Shown here one piece after another: positions 1 to 5,812 of a stretch of DNA of 6,472 nucleotides (within the stretch, counting starts at the first letter, position 1; each line of letters starts with the position of its first letter). The notes beneath the pieces were generated by a model. The model worked only from the letters and a program-made list of their open reading frames with translations, made no database searches and was not told the DNA's origin. The DNA comes from JASFRS01 sp050114795 (GTDB lineage: Bacteria; Pseudomonadota; Alphaproteobacteria; Sphingomonadales; CAKZYD01), in NCBI GenBank assembly GCA_050114795.1, contig JASFRS010000143.1, forward strand, positions 1 through 6,472. Reading direction: 5' to 3'. The position numbers and the translations under genes are program-made.

Positions 1-1
1 T

Positions 2-571
2 AATGTGTGTCCTCACCTTAGCGAAGACGCAATTTTATGCACCAACACCTCTTCTATTTCCATCACCAGGCTGGCTGCCAGCACGGACCGTGCTGAACGC
101 TTCATGGGCATGCATTTCATGAATCCGGTGCCGGTGATGCAGTTGGTTGAACTTATTCGCGGTATCGCTACGGATGAGCCGACTTATAAGGCCATTCACG
201 GCCTAGCCGTTCAAATGGGTAAGACCATTGCCACATCAGAAGACTTCCCCGCCTTCATCGTGAATCGTATTTTGATGCCGATGATTAATGAAGCGATTTA
301 CACGCTTTATGAAGGTGTAGGTGGCGTGGAAGCCATTGATACAGCAATGAAATTGGGCGCAAACCACCCCATGGGGCCCTTGCAACTTGCGGATTTTATC
401 GGTCTGGATACATGTCTGGCCATCATGCAGGTGCTGTATGAAGGTCTGGCGGACAGCAAATATCGCCCATGTCCGTTATTGGTAAAATATGTCGAGGCCG
501 GATGGCTTGGCAAAAAGGCCGGGCGGGGTTTTTATGACTATCGTTCAGGTGTCGCAGTTCCAACAAGATAA
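2..571 (+). CDS. hbdA: 3-hydroxybutyryl-CoA dehydrogenase, 5'-truncated by the window edge
   Basis: This enzyme interconverts 3-hydroxybutyryl-CoA and acetoacetyl-CoA with NAD(P) in the cytoplasm, in short-chain acyl-CoA or polyhydroxybutyrate metabolism. The frame is open to the left edge and about 190 codons are visible. The family is usually about 290 residues, so the Rossmann GxGxxG half is missing; the GTG at position 5 is only an internal codon. Visible family motifs are TNTSSISIT (substrate-binding Ser/Asn), then MHFMNPVPVM with the catalytic His codon at 113-115 and its partner Glu 12 codons later (VELIRG). FIVNRILMPMINEA and the C-terminal helical domain segment HPMGPLQLADFIGLD follow. 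The C-terminal end GRGFYDYRSG...PVPTR-like is typical and complete. A longer-chain 3-hydroxyacyl-CoA specificity cannot be excluded. It reads toward korA but is separated from it by 206 bases, so it is probably transcribed separately. Confidence 0.9.
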   Translation, partial: NVCPHLSEDAILCTNTSSISITRLAASTDRAERFMGMHFMNPVPVMQLVELIRGIATDEPTYKAIHGLAVQMGKTIATSEDFPAFIVNRILMPMINEAIYTLYEGVGGVEAIDTAMKLGANHPMGPLQLADFIGLDTCLAIMQVLYEGLADSKYRPCPLLVKYVEAGWLGKKAGRGFYDYRSGVAVPTR

Positions 572-638
572 GTCGCAGGCATAAGCTGTTCTTAATGCCG
601 AAGATGAAGAGTTAATTTGTGTATGAGACATGATTTTG

Positions 639-659
639 CCATTGTGCCCGCAACAATGG
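639..659. promoter_or_regulatory. Perfect 7-7-7 inverted repeat between hbdA and korA
   Basis: CCATTGT (639-645) and ACAATGG (653-659) are exact reverse complements around a 7-base spacer. The 21-base symmetry suits a dimeric regulator operator. As RNA it would give a 7-bp hairpin extended by two G-U pairs, so it could instead protect the hbdA 3' end. No T-run follows, so it is not a standard intrinsic terminator. I do not recognise the motif as belonging to a named regulator. Confidence 0.35.
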
Positions 660-686
660 TGCATAGCTCTCATCAGACTTCTTTTC

Positions 687-715
687 TTGTGCTTCTTAAG
701 CTCAGGGATTATGTG
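687..715 (+). promoter_or_regulatory. Weak candidate sigma70-type promoter for korAB
   Basis: TTGTGC at 687-692 and TATGTG at 710-715 are 17 bases apart, and each matches the consensus at only about three positions. Transcription would start near 722, leaving a leader of about 55 bases before the korA ATG. It is offered because korA must be started somewhere in this 206-base gap and no better pair is visible. Confidence 0.2.
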
Positions 716-732
716 GCAAGGTGGTAAGTGTG

Positions 733-756
733 GAAAGGGTGTTTTCCCGCCCTTTT
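733..756 (+). promoter_or_regulatory. Hairpin in the korA leader
   Basis: AAAGGGTG (734-741) can pair with CGCCCTTT (748-755), including one G-U pair and a further G-U at the base, around a 6-base loop. It ends eight bases before the Shine-Dalgarno-like AGGA at 764-767, which lies 10 bases ahead of the korA ATG. The tail has only four T's, partly inside the stem, so it could be a weak terminator/attenuator or simply a leader hairpin. Its role is unknown. Confidence 0.3.
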
Positions 757-777
757 GTGAAGTAGGATAAGCAAATC

Positions 778-2664
778 ATGGCGACCCAATTTAAGGACGC
801 GGTGGAGACTAGCATGAATGACATAGAGGAATGGGATTCCGTCGTCATTCGTTTTGCCGGCGATTCCGGCGACGGCATGCAGCTCACGGGGACACAATTC
901 ACCAATTCAACGGCTCTGGAAGGGTCTGACCTTTCCACTTTCCCGGACTTTCCCGCGGAAATTCGCGCGCCTGTTGGGACAACATTTGGTGTCTCCGCTT
1001 TCCAGATTAATTTCGGTTCCTCAGCGGTCCTAACTGCGGGTGATGCGCCGGATGTGCTGGTTGCTATGAACCCGGCTGCCTTGAAAGTGAATTTGAAGGA
1101 TGTGCCTGCGGGCTCGATGATTGTCATCGATACCGGGGCTTTTACAGCGCGGAACCTTCAAAAGGCGGGCTTTGACAGCAACCCACTTGAAGACGGTAGT
1201 CTGAAGCAACATAAGGTGCTGCCTCTTGATATTTCAGCGCTTACCTTGGAAGCGGTGAAGGACTATGGTCTTGGGAATAAAGAGGCGTTGCGGTCCAAGA
1301 ATATGTGGACTTTGGGCCTCATGTTATGGATGTTCTCCCGCCCACGCCAACCGGTGATTGATTGGCTGAATGCCAAATTTGCCAAAAAGCCTGAAATTGC
1401 CGAAGCGAATGCAGCGGCCTTAAACGCTGGTCACGCCTTTGGTGAGACGGCGGAACTGGGTGAGGGCGTACACCGCTACCGTGTTGGTGCGGCGGAAAAT
1501 GAGCCGGGCCTCTATCGCACAGTCACGGGCGGCCAATCCATATCCTATGGCTTGGTCGCGGGTGCGAAGCTTGCGAAATTACCTTTGTTCCTGGGCTCTT
1601 ATCCGATTACCCCAGCCTCACCGGTCTTGCATCATCTAGCCAGCCTGCGGGCCTATGGTGCATCCACCTTCCAGGCGGAAGATGAGATTGCAGCCATTTG
1701 TGCCGCTATTGGCGCATCCTATGCCGGTCAATTGGGCGTCACCTCTTCTTCCGGTCCCGGCATTGCCTTGAAGGGCGAAGCTTTGGGCTTGGCCATTTCA
1801 ACGGAATTGCCGCTGGTTGTTGTGAACTCCCAGCGCGGTGGCCCATCAACCGGTCTGCCGACAAAGACGGAACAGTCTGACTTGTATCAGGCGATTTATG
1901 GCCGCAATGGTGATGCGCCTCTCCCTGTCATTTCCTGTTCAACCCCGGTTGATTGTTTTGACGTAGCAATTGAGGCGGTGCGCATTGCCGTCAAATATAT
2001 GACTCCGGTCATTCTGCTGACTGACGGTTATATTGCGAATGCGGCTGAGCCTTGGAAAATCCCGGATGTGGATGAACTGACGCCATTCCCGACCAGCCAT
2101 TATGACAAGGCCCCTGCGGAGGGTGAAGAGTTTAACCCCTTCATGCGGGATGAGGCCACTTTGGCACGACCCTGGGTCAAGCCTGGCACACCGGGTCTTG
2201 AACATCGCATTGGTGGCATTGAGAAGTCCTATGATACGGGCCATATTTCCTATGACCCGGCGAATCATCAGAAAATGACCGATACTCGCTTTGCCAAGGT
2301 CGAAGGCATTGCCAATGACATTCCTGATCAGGAAGTCGCGCTTGGCAATGATAGCGGGAAGTTGGTACTGGTCGGTTGGGGCTCTACCTATGGCGCCATC
2401 AATCAGGCCGTGCGCCGTGCGCGCCGTGAAGGCTTAGATGTCAGCCATATTCACATTCGCTATTTAAACCCCATGCCGAAGAATCTTGGGGATTTGTTGA
2501 AGCGTTTTGACAAAGTCATCGTCCCTGAAATGAATAAGGGGCAGTTGATGACTGTATTGCGCGACCGTTATCTGCTGGATGCAGAACCGGTGAATAAAGT
2601 GTCCGGTCAGCCCTTTAAAGTGGCTGAAATCATGGACGTGATTAAAAGCGCGCTGGAGGGTTAA
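778..2664 (+). CDS. korA: 2-oxoacid:ferredoxin oxidoreductase subunit alpha (gamma-alpha fusion), KorA
   Basis: KorA is the large subunit of the cytoplasmic heterodimer that oxidatively decarboxylates a 2-oxoacid, most likely 2-oxoglutarate, to its acyl-CoA with ferredoxin as acceptor. The protein is 628 residues, the usual length for the fused form. Residues about 22-210 are the gamma-type CoA-interacting domain, with FAGDSGDGMQLTG (26-38) and TFPDFPAEIRAP (54-65). Residues about 245-430 are the pyrimidine-binding alpha domain, with YPITPASP (275-282), EDEIAAICAAIGASYAG (301-317), SSSGPG (323-328) and QRGGPSTGLPTKTEQSDL (352-369). The C-terminal domain, about 525-628, holds GWGSTYGAI and RYLNPMP. 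No cysteine pairs for an iron-sulfur cluster are present, as expected for this subunit. The ATG at 778 has AGGA ten bases upstream; an internal ATG at 814 is the alternative. The gene ends three bases before korB. Confidence 0.95.
   Translation: MATQFKDAVETSMNDIEEWDSVVIRFAGDSGDGMQLTGTQFTNSTALEGSDLSTFPDFPAEIRAPVGTTFGVSAFQINFGSSAVLTAGDAPDVLVAMNPAALKVNLKDVPAGSMIVIDTGAFTARNLQKAGFDSNPLEDGSLKQHKVLPLDISALTLEAVKDYGLGNKEALRSKNMWTLGLMLWMFSRPRQPVIDWLNAKFAKKPEIAEANAAALNAGHAFGETAELGEGVHRYRVGAAENEPGLYRTVTGGQSISYGLVAGAKLAKLPLFLGSYPITPASPVLHHLASLRAYGASTFQAEDEIAAICAAIGASYAGQLGVTSSSGPGIALKGEALGLAISTELPLVVVNSQRGGPSTGLPTKTEQSDLYQAIYGRNGDAPLPVISCSTPVDCFDVAIEAVRIAVKYMTPVILLTDGYIANAAEPWKIPDVDELTPFPTSHYDKAPAEGEEFNPFMRDEATLARPWVKPGTPGLEHRIGGIEKSYDTGHISYDPANHQKMTDTRFAKVEGIANDIPDQEVALGNDSGKLVLVGWGSTYGAINQAVRRARREGLDVSHIHIRYLNPMPKNLGDLLKRFDKVIVPEMNKGQLMTVLRDRYLLDAEPVNKVSGQPFKVAEIMDVIKSALEG
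2655..2660 (+). promoter_or_regulatory. Shine-Dalgarno for korB, inside the end of korA
   Basis: GGAGGG lies within the last codons of korA, seven bases before the korB ATG at 2668. It fixes the korB start and indicates that the two subunits are co-translated from one message, as expected for a fixed-stoichiometry complex. Confidence 0.8.
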
Positions 2665-2667
2665 GTC

Positions 2668-3684
2668 ATGAATGAAGTTGTAAAACTAACCCCGAAAGAT
2701 TTCACCTCTGACCAGGAAGTGCGTTGGTGCCCTGGCTGTGGTGACTATGCGATTTTGAAATGCATGCAGCGGACCTTGCCTGAAATTGGCACACGGCCTG
2801 AAAATACAGTTTTTGTGTCGGGCATCGGCTGTTCATCGCGTTTCCCCTATTATATGGCGACCTATGGTTTCCATACAATTCATGGCCGGGCTCCAGCAAT
2901 TGCAACGGGTGTGAAGCTGGCCAATCCGGATTTGGACGTATGGGTTATTACTGGTGACGGCGATGGCTTATCCATCGGCGGCAATCACATGTTGCACGCC
3001 CTGCGCCGCAATGTGGATTTGAATATCTTGTTGTTTAACAATGAGATTTATGGCCTGACCAAAGGCCAATATTCGCCCACATCCCGTGCGGGCACACGCT
3101 CACCGTCCACACCTGCGGGGTCTGTTGATCAGCCGGTTAACCCCTGTGCTGTGGCCTTGGGTGCAAATGCTCGTTTTGTTGCGCGCACCATCGATACGGC
3201 GCAGAAACATATGCCGGAAGTTTTTAAACGCGCCCATGAGCATAAGGGTGCAAGCTTTGTTGAAATCTTCCAAAACTGCATCGTGTATAATGATGGCGTC
3301 TTTGCAGATTTCACAGATAAGAAAGCGGCACCTGAGCGTCAGCTTCTTCTTGAGCATGGCAAACCCATGATTTTTGGGAAAGAGAATAACCATGGTCTGC
3401 GCCTCAACACCAAAAACCTGACTTTGGAAGTTGTCACCATTGGTGAAGATGGTGTCACAGAAGACGATATCCTCGTCCATGATGAAACCAACCGGATTAT
3501 GGCCCATATGCTGGCTGAGCTTCCTAAGCAGGGCTTCCCGGTCATCCTGGGCGTGCTTTATTGCAATCCGGAACAAAGCTATGAACGCGCCGTCCAGGAA
3601 CAAGAAGAGTCACTGACCACCAAATCCGGTGAAGCTGACTTGAACGCGCTATTACGCCGTGGCCAAACTTGGACGATCAGCTGA
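2668..3684 (+). CDS. korB: 2-oxoacid:ferredoxin oxidoreductase subunit beta, KorB
   Basis: KorB is the thiamine-diphosphate and iron-sulfur subunit partnering KorA; it passes electrons from the decarboxylated substrate to ferredoxin. Its 338 residues fit the family. WCPGCGDY (20-27) gives Cys21 and Cys24; with Cys55 in GIGCSSRFPYY and Cys204 in FQNC they match the four ligands of the single [4Fe-4S] cluster. The ThDP/Mg motif runs from GDGD (96-99) to NN (124-125), followed by IYGLTKGQYSPTS (127-139). The LTKGQ lysine (132) is the form seen in 2-oxoglutarate/broad 2-oxoacid enzymes, while pyruvate-specific ones usually differ there (family knowledge from memory). The C-terminal part, about 205-275 and on to LGVLYCNPEQSYE, is the beta C-terminal domain. 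No ferredoxin-like delta subunit is encoded nearby, so a separate ferredoxin is needed. The exact substrate is inferred. Confidence 0.95.
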   Translation: MNEVVKLTPKDFTSDQEVRWCPGCGDYAILKCMQRTLPEIGTRPENTVFVSGIGCSSRFPYYMATYGFHTIHGRAPAIATGVKLANPDLDVWVITGDGDGLSIGGNHMLHALRRNVDLNILLFNNEIYGLTKGQYSPTSRAGTRSPSTPAGSVDQPVNPCAVALGANARFVARTIDTAQKHMPEVFKRAHEHKGASFVEIFQNCIVYNDGVFADFTDKKAAPERQLLLEHGKPMIFGKENNHGLRLNTKNLTLEVVTIGEDGVTEDDILVHDETNRIMAHMLAELPKQGFPVILGVLYCNPEQSYERAVQEQEESLTTKSGEADLNALLRRGQTWTIS

Positions 3685-3687
3685 AAA

Positions 3688-4170
3688 TTAGATTGCAATT
3701 AAAGCCTTGGCGCGCTGCGCCAGGGCTTTATCAATTATATCGGCGACTTGGGTAATTTCATTTGGTGGCAGGAAGTCGCCGATAATTAGGCTTTTGCCCT
3801 GGGTCCGCAGCTGTAATTTTGCGACTTGCCCTGGATGTTTATAAACTTCCACCTTTACCCAGGCGGGCTGGAAATGGTGGCTTTGGCTTTTTTCTTTGGG
3901 GCCAGTTCGCGTTACAGCTAAATCTCTGCTGTCTAAAGTGACATGTTCGCGCACTTCCCCATCCCGGAAATTCACTCGGAAAGCTAAGTATAGCAGCAAT
4001 ACATCCAGTCCAAAGAAGCCAAAGACCGGCCAAGCGCCGATGCTTAGGAAAAAGCCTCCGACGCATAGGGACAACAGTCCCAGAACGCCCATCAACCAGG
4101 CAAAGCCCCTTGGACTAAGTGACCGGCTGGGGCTTAAAACAATGTCTAAGAATTTCGTTTCTTCAGCCAT
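3688..4170 (-). CDS. DUF2244 family integral membrane protein
   Basis: This is a small inner-membrane protein of unknown function from the DUF2244 family, common in Alphaproteobacteria. From the ATG at 4170 it has 160 residues. The N-terminus carries LSPSRSLSPRGF (12-23), followed by two predicted membrane segments at about 22-44 and 46-65. These are joined by the family-typical GAWPVFGFFGLDVLL stretch and followed by AFRVNFRDG. The remaining ~90 residues form a soluble, probably cytoplasmic beta-rich domain containing FQPAWVKVEVY. A TTG start at 4197 would add nine residues (RISAYFRC...) without family similarity, so the ATG is preferred; neither has a clear Shine-Dalgarno. The gene converges on korB with a 3-base gap and diverges from nth, a pairing I recall as frequent in this class. 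No function is claimed. Confidence 0.85.
   Translation of the reverse strand: MAEETKFLDIVLSPSRSLSPRGFAWLMGVLGLLSLCVGGFFLSIGAWPVFGFFGLDVLLLYLAFRVNFRDGEVREHVTLDSRDLAVTRTGPKEKSQSHHFQPAWVKVEVYKHPGQVAKLQLRTQGKSLIIGDFLPPNEITQVADIIDKALAQRAKALIAI
3701..3729 (+). terminator. Strong hairpin, probable korAB terminator, inside the DUF2244 3' end
   Basis: Bases 3701-3713 pair with 3717-3729 around a 3-base loop (GCT), giving 12 Watson-Crick pairs plus one G-U, with a GC-rich core and AAA/TTT at the base. It begins 17 bases after the korB stop. The downstream T-tract is short (TTTAT), so termination could be partial. The near symmetry means it could also act on the opposing DUF2244 transcript, although it lies within that gene's last codons. 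Confidence 0.65.
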
Positions 4171-4213
4171 GCATCTAAAATAGGCTGAAATGCGCAAAGG
4201 GGCAATTCACAGC

Positions 4214-4241
4214 TTGTTTGATGGGTGGATTGCGCTAATCT
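4214..4241 (+). promoter_or_regulatory. Weak candidate promoter for nth
   Basis: TTGTTT at 4214-4219 and TAATCT at 4236-4241 are 16 bases apart in the 80-base divergent gap. Transcription would begin around 4248, almost at the ATG at 4250. There is no Shine-Dalgarno before that ATG, so a leaderless or near-leaderless message is possible. The hexamers are imperfect and the call is tentative. Confidence 0.25.
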
Positions 4242-4249
4242 CGGCACCT

Positions 4250-4885
4250 ATGAACAAAGAAAAAATTGCAGAGATGTTTGCCCGTTTTGCCGCGCAAAAT
4301 CCCCACCCGGAAACCGAACTTGAGTATGTAAACCCCTATACGCTGCTGGTGGCGGTGACTTTGTCCGCGCAAGCCACGGATGTCGGCGTGAATAAAGCAA
4401 CTAAAGAATTGTTCAAAAAAGTTACCACACCTCAGGCCATGCTGGAGCTGGGTGAGGAGGGGTTGAAGTCTCATATCAAAACCATTGGCCTGTTTAATTC
4501 CAAAGCAAAGAATGTCATCGCCATGGCTAAAATTCTGGTTGAAAAACATGGTGGTGAAGTGCCGCAAACCCGGGAAGAATTGGAAGCCCTTCCGGGCGTG
4601 GGACGTAAAACTGCAAATGTTGTTTTAAACACAGCATTTGGCCAGCCGACCATGGCCGTGGATACACATATATTTCGTGTGTCCAATCGCACCGGCCTTG
4701 CCAAGGGGAAGACTGTTTTAGCGGTTGAGAAAAATCTACTGAAGCGTATTCCAAAAGAGTATCTGGTCAACGCCCATCACTGGCTCATTCTGCACGGGCG
4801 CTATGTATGTAAGGCGCGTAAACCTCACTGTCCGGTTTGTGACATTGCTGATTTATGTGACTTTAAAGATAAGACCGTTGATTAA
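4250..4885 (+). CDS. nth: Endonuclease III (DNA glycosylase/AP lyase), Nth
   Basis: Nth excises oxidised pyrimidines such as thymine glycol and nicks the resulting abasic site, as the first step of base excision repair. From the ATG at 4250 the protein is 211 residues, the same length as E. coli Nth and collinear with it. LLVAVTLSAQATDVGVNKAT (32-51) is the signature of the helical core. The helix-hairpin-helix LPGVGRKTANVV (114-125) contains the catalytic Lys120, and VDTHIFR (137-143) holds catalytic Asp138. Cys187, Cys194, Cys197 and Cys203 give the C-X6-C-X2-C-X5-C ligands of the [4Fe-4S] cluster. An in-frame ATG at 4190 would add 20 residues without resemblance to the E. coli N-terminus and overlap the alternative DUF2244 start, so it is disfavoured though not excluded. 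The 3' end overlaps the convergent mmcB by 23 bases. Confidence 0.96.
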   Translation: MNKEKIAEMFARFAAQNPHPETELEYVNPYTLLVAVTLSAQATDVGVNKATKELFKKVTTPQAMLELGEEGLKSHIKTIGLFNSKAKNVIAMAKILVEKHGGEVPQTREELEALPGVGRKTANVVLNTAFGQPTMAVDTHIFRVSNRTGLAKGKTVLAVEKNLLKRIPKEYLVNAHHWLILHGRYVCKARKPHCPVCDIADLCDFKDKTVD

Positions 4886-5333
4886 AATCGGGGTCTTCAA
4901 CGCCATGGAGTCGACGCGCTGCCCGTCTTGCAAATCTTAAGGTCTCAGCCCGGCGGCGTGCAGCGTTGATGGGGACTTCTACAGCCTCTTTTAAAATATG
5001 GGCTTGAAACCGGTCTGCAATGATGAGGCCGCAGCGTTCGGGTACATCAAAGATATCTGTGGGGAATCCCGGGCACACCGCGAAATAGAAATAGTCGCAA
5101 TAGTCCAGATAGTTTGGCCATTTCATATCAGACTTGAAATCCGCAACGGAGACTTTGATTTCTACAGCAATAATACGGCCTGATTTATCAATGCCTGCCA
5201 CATCCACCCTTCGGTTGTTACCGAAAGGAACCTCGCACATCGGGCTGAAGCCGCATGCGGCGAAATGACGGCAAACACCACGCGCCACATCTTGCGCTGT
5301 TATCGTTGTATTTTGGATGGCTTCTAAAGTCAT
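4863..5333 (-). CDS. mmcB: MmcB family DNA repair protein (PD-(D/E)XK-like fold)
   Basis: This protein belongs to the MmcB family (formerly DUF1052), nearly confined to Alphaproteobacteria. In Caulobacter mmcB is SOS-induced and contributes to mitomycin C resistance (established knowledge). The 156-residue sequence shows the nuclease-fold core: Glu34 in the first strand region, RRVDVAGID with Asp44, then IIAVEIKVS with Glu58-X-Lys60, a PD-(D/E)XK pattern. Family-typical DFKSDMKWPNYLDYCDYFYFAV (65-86) follows, and then a strand-rich GLIIAD segment. The C-terminal helix is rich in arginine (126-141) and could contact DNA; this is inference. Nuclease activity itself is not shown by sequence. The ATG at 5333 is preceded at once by a LexA box and lacks a Shine-Dalgarno. 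The Hpt gene lies 43 bases upstream on the same strand, so read-through is also possible. Confidence 0.9.
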   Translation of the reverse strand: MTLEAIQNTTITAQDVARGVCRHFAACGFSPMCEVPFGNNRRVDVAGIDKSGRIIAVEIKVSVADFKSDMKWPNYLDYCDYFYFAVCPGFPTDIFDVPERCGLIIADRFQAHILKEAVEVPINAARRRAETLRFARRAARRLHGVEDPDFNQRSYL

Positions 5334-5337
5334 TTAG

Positions 5338-5352
5338 GAACAATAGAAGAAC
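5338..5352 (-). promoter_or_regulatory. LexA (SOS) box of mmcB
   Basis: On the minus strand the sequence reads GTTC-TTCTATT-GTTC, an exact match to the alphaproteobacterial LexA operator GTTC-N7-GTTC. It ends four bases before the mmcB ATG. A weak promoter candidate overlaps it: TTGAAT (5380-5375), 19 bases, then TATGTT (5355-5350). LexA bound here would cover the -10 and start region, and DNA damage would relieve repression. Agreement with the known SOS control of Caulobacter mmcB makes a chance match unlikely. Confidence 0.85.
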
Positions 5353-5376
5353 ATAGTGGGGTTTGAAAAGCAAAAT

Positions 5377-5754
5377 TCAAGCGGCTAGAGAGCGGTCCAC
5401 AATGGTTGTTAGGCGGTCGATTAAGTCCCTGCCGACCTCTCCACCTTCGCCTACAATACGATTTGATAATATGACTTCCAGGGATCGAATATGGGCATCG
5501 ATGACTTCCGGATCGGCCCTGCGGCCATCAAGCGAGCGAATATAACGGCAAAAACTGACGCCGGTTTCAGTCATCAAGGTAAAACCGAAAGATGCGCCCA
5601 TGCCTTTAATGTTATGGGCAATTGCAAATATTTCATCGACGAAAGAGATATTGTCTGGATCGCGGCACAGACTGCCATGATGACCGCGCATTTCTGATAG
5701 AGACTGCTCTGTCCACTTGAGAAAATTGTCCTGTAATTCGCGATCAAACTCCAT
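5377..5754 (-). CDS. Single-domain Hpt histidine phosphotransfer protein
   Basis: This is a small Hpt domain protein that would shuttle a phosphoryl group between receiver domains or from a hybrid histidine kinase in a cytoplasmic phosphorelay. From the ATG at 5754 it has 125 residues, the usual size for a free-standing Hpt protein. The diagnostic motif is AHNIKGMGASFGF, with phospho-accepting His47 and HxxKG (47-51) in a helix. It is followed by a second long helix, TETGVSFCRYIRSL, and two further amphipathic helices to the C-terminus, consistent with a four-helix bundle. An upstream ATG at 5826 would add 24 residues (VEKTRFLYN...) without Hpt character and crossing an AT-rich palindrome, so the shorter form is preferred; no clear Shine-Dalgarno decides it. 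No kinase or response regulator is present in the window, so partners are unknown. Confidence 0.8.
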   Translation of the reverse strand: MEFDRELQDNFLKWTEQSLSEMRGHHGSLCRDPDNISFVDEIFAIAHNIKGMGASFGFTLMTETGVSFCRYIRSLDGRRADPEVIDAHIRSLEVILSNRIVGEGGEVGRDLIDRLTTIVDRSLAA

Positions 5755-5793
5755 GTACTGCACGCCCCAACTCAAATTGCTGAATATGCACAT

Positions 5794-5812
5794 ACGGTTA
5801 TATAAAAACCGT
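5794..5812. promoter_or_regulatory. Perfect inverted repeat ACGGTT-N7-AACCGT upstream of the Hpt gene
   Basis: ACGGTT (5794-5799) and AACCGT (5807-5812) flank an AT-only 7-base spacer; read on the minus strand the spacer gives TTTATAT, like a -10 element. It lies 40 bases upstream of the preferred Hpt ATG at 5754, so it could be an operator over the promoter. If the longer start at 5826 were used it would instead be coding. No good -35 at 16-18 bases is visible. Confidence 0.3.

Noticed and set aside
543..560. Two GTTC half-sites near the end of hbdA
   Set aside because: The spacer is ten bases, not the seven required for an alphaproteobacterial LexA box, and the site is inside a coding sequence.
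702..1127. 141-codon minus-strand frame over the korA start
   Set aside because: Low-complexity Ser/Thr/Pro-rich translation with no family resemblance; it is a shadow of the korA N-terminal domain.
3100..3603. 167-codon open frame on the minus strand inside korB
   Set aside because: It lies wholly within a clearly conserved gene, has no recognisable domain, and is explained by codon bias of the sense frame.
4190..4249. N-terminal extension of nth from the ATG at 4190
   Set aside because: The 20 extra residues do not resemble the Nth N-terminus, while the ATG at 4250 gives exact collinearity with E. coli Nth; kept only as an alternative.
4235..4567. 110-codon minus-strand frame inside nth
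   Set aside because: Antisense to the conserved catalytic core of Nth, and no motif is visible.
4871..4897. Inverted repeat AAGACC...GGTCTT at the nth/mmcB junction as a terminator
   Set aside because: The stem is interrupted by mismatches and neither strand has a T-run after it; too weak to call.
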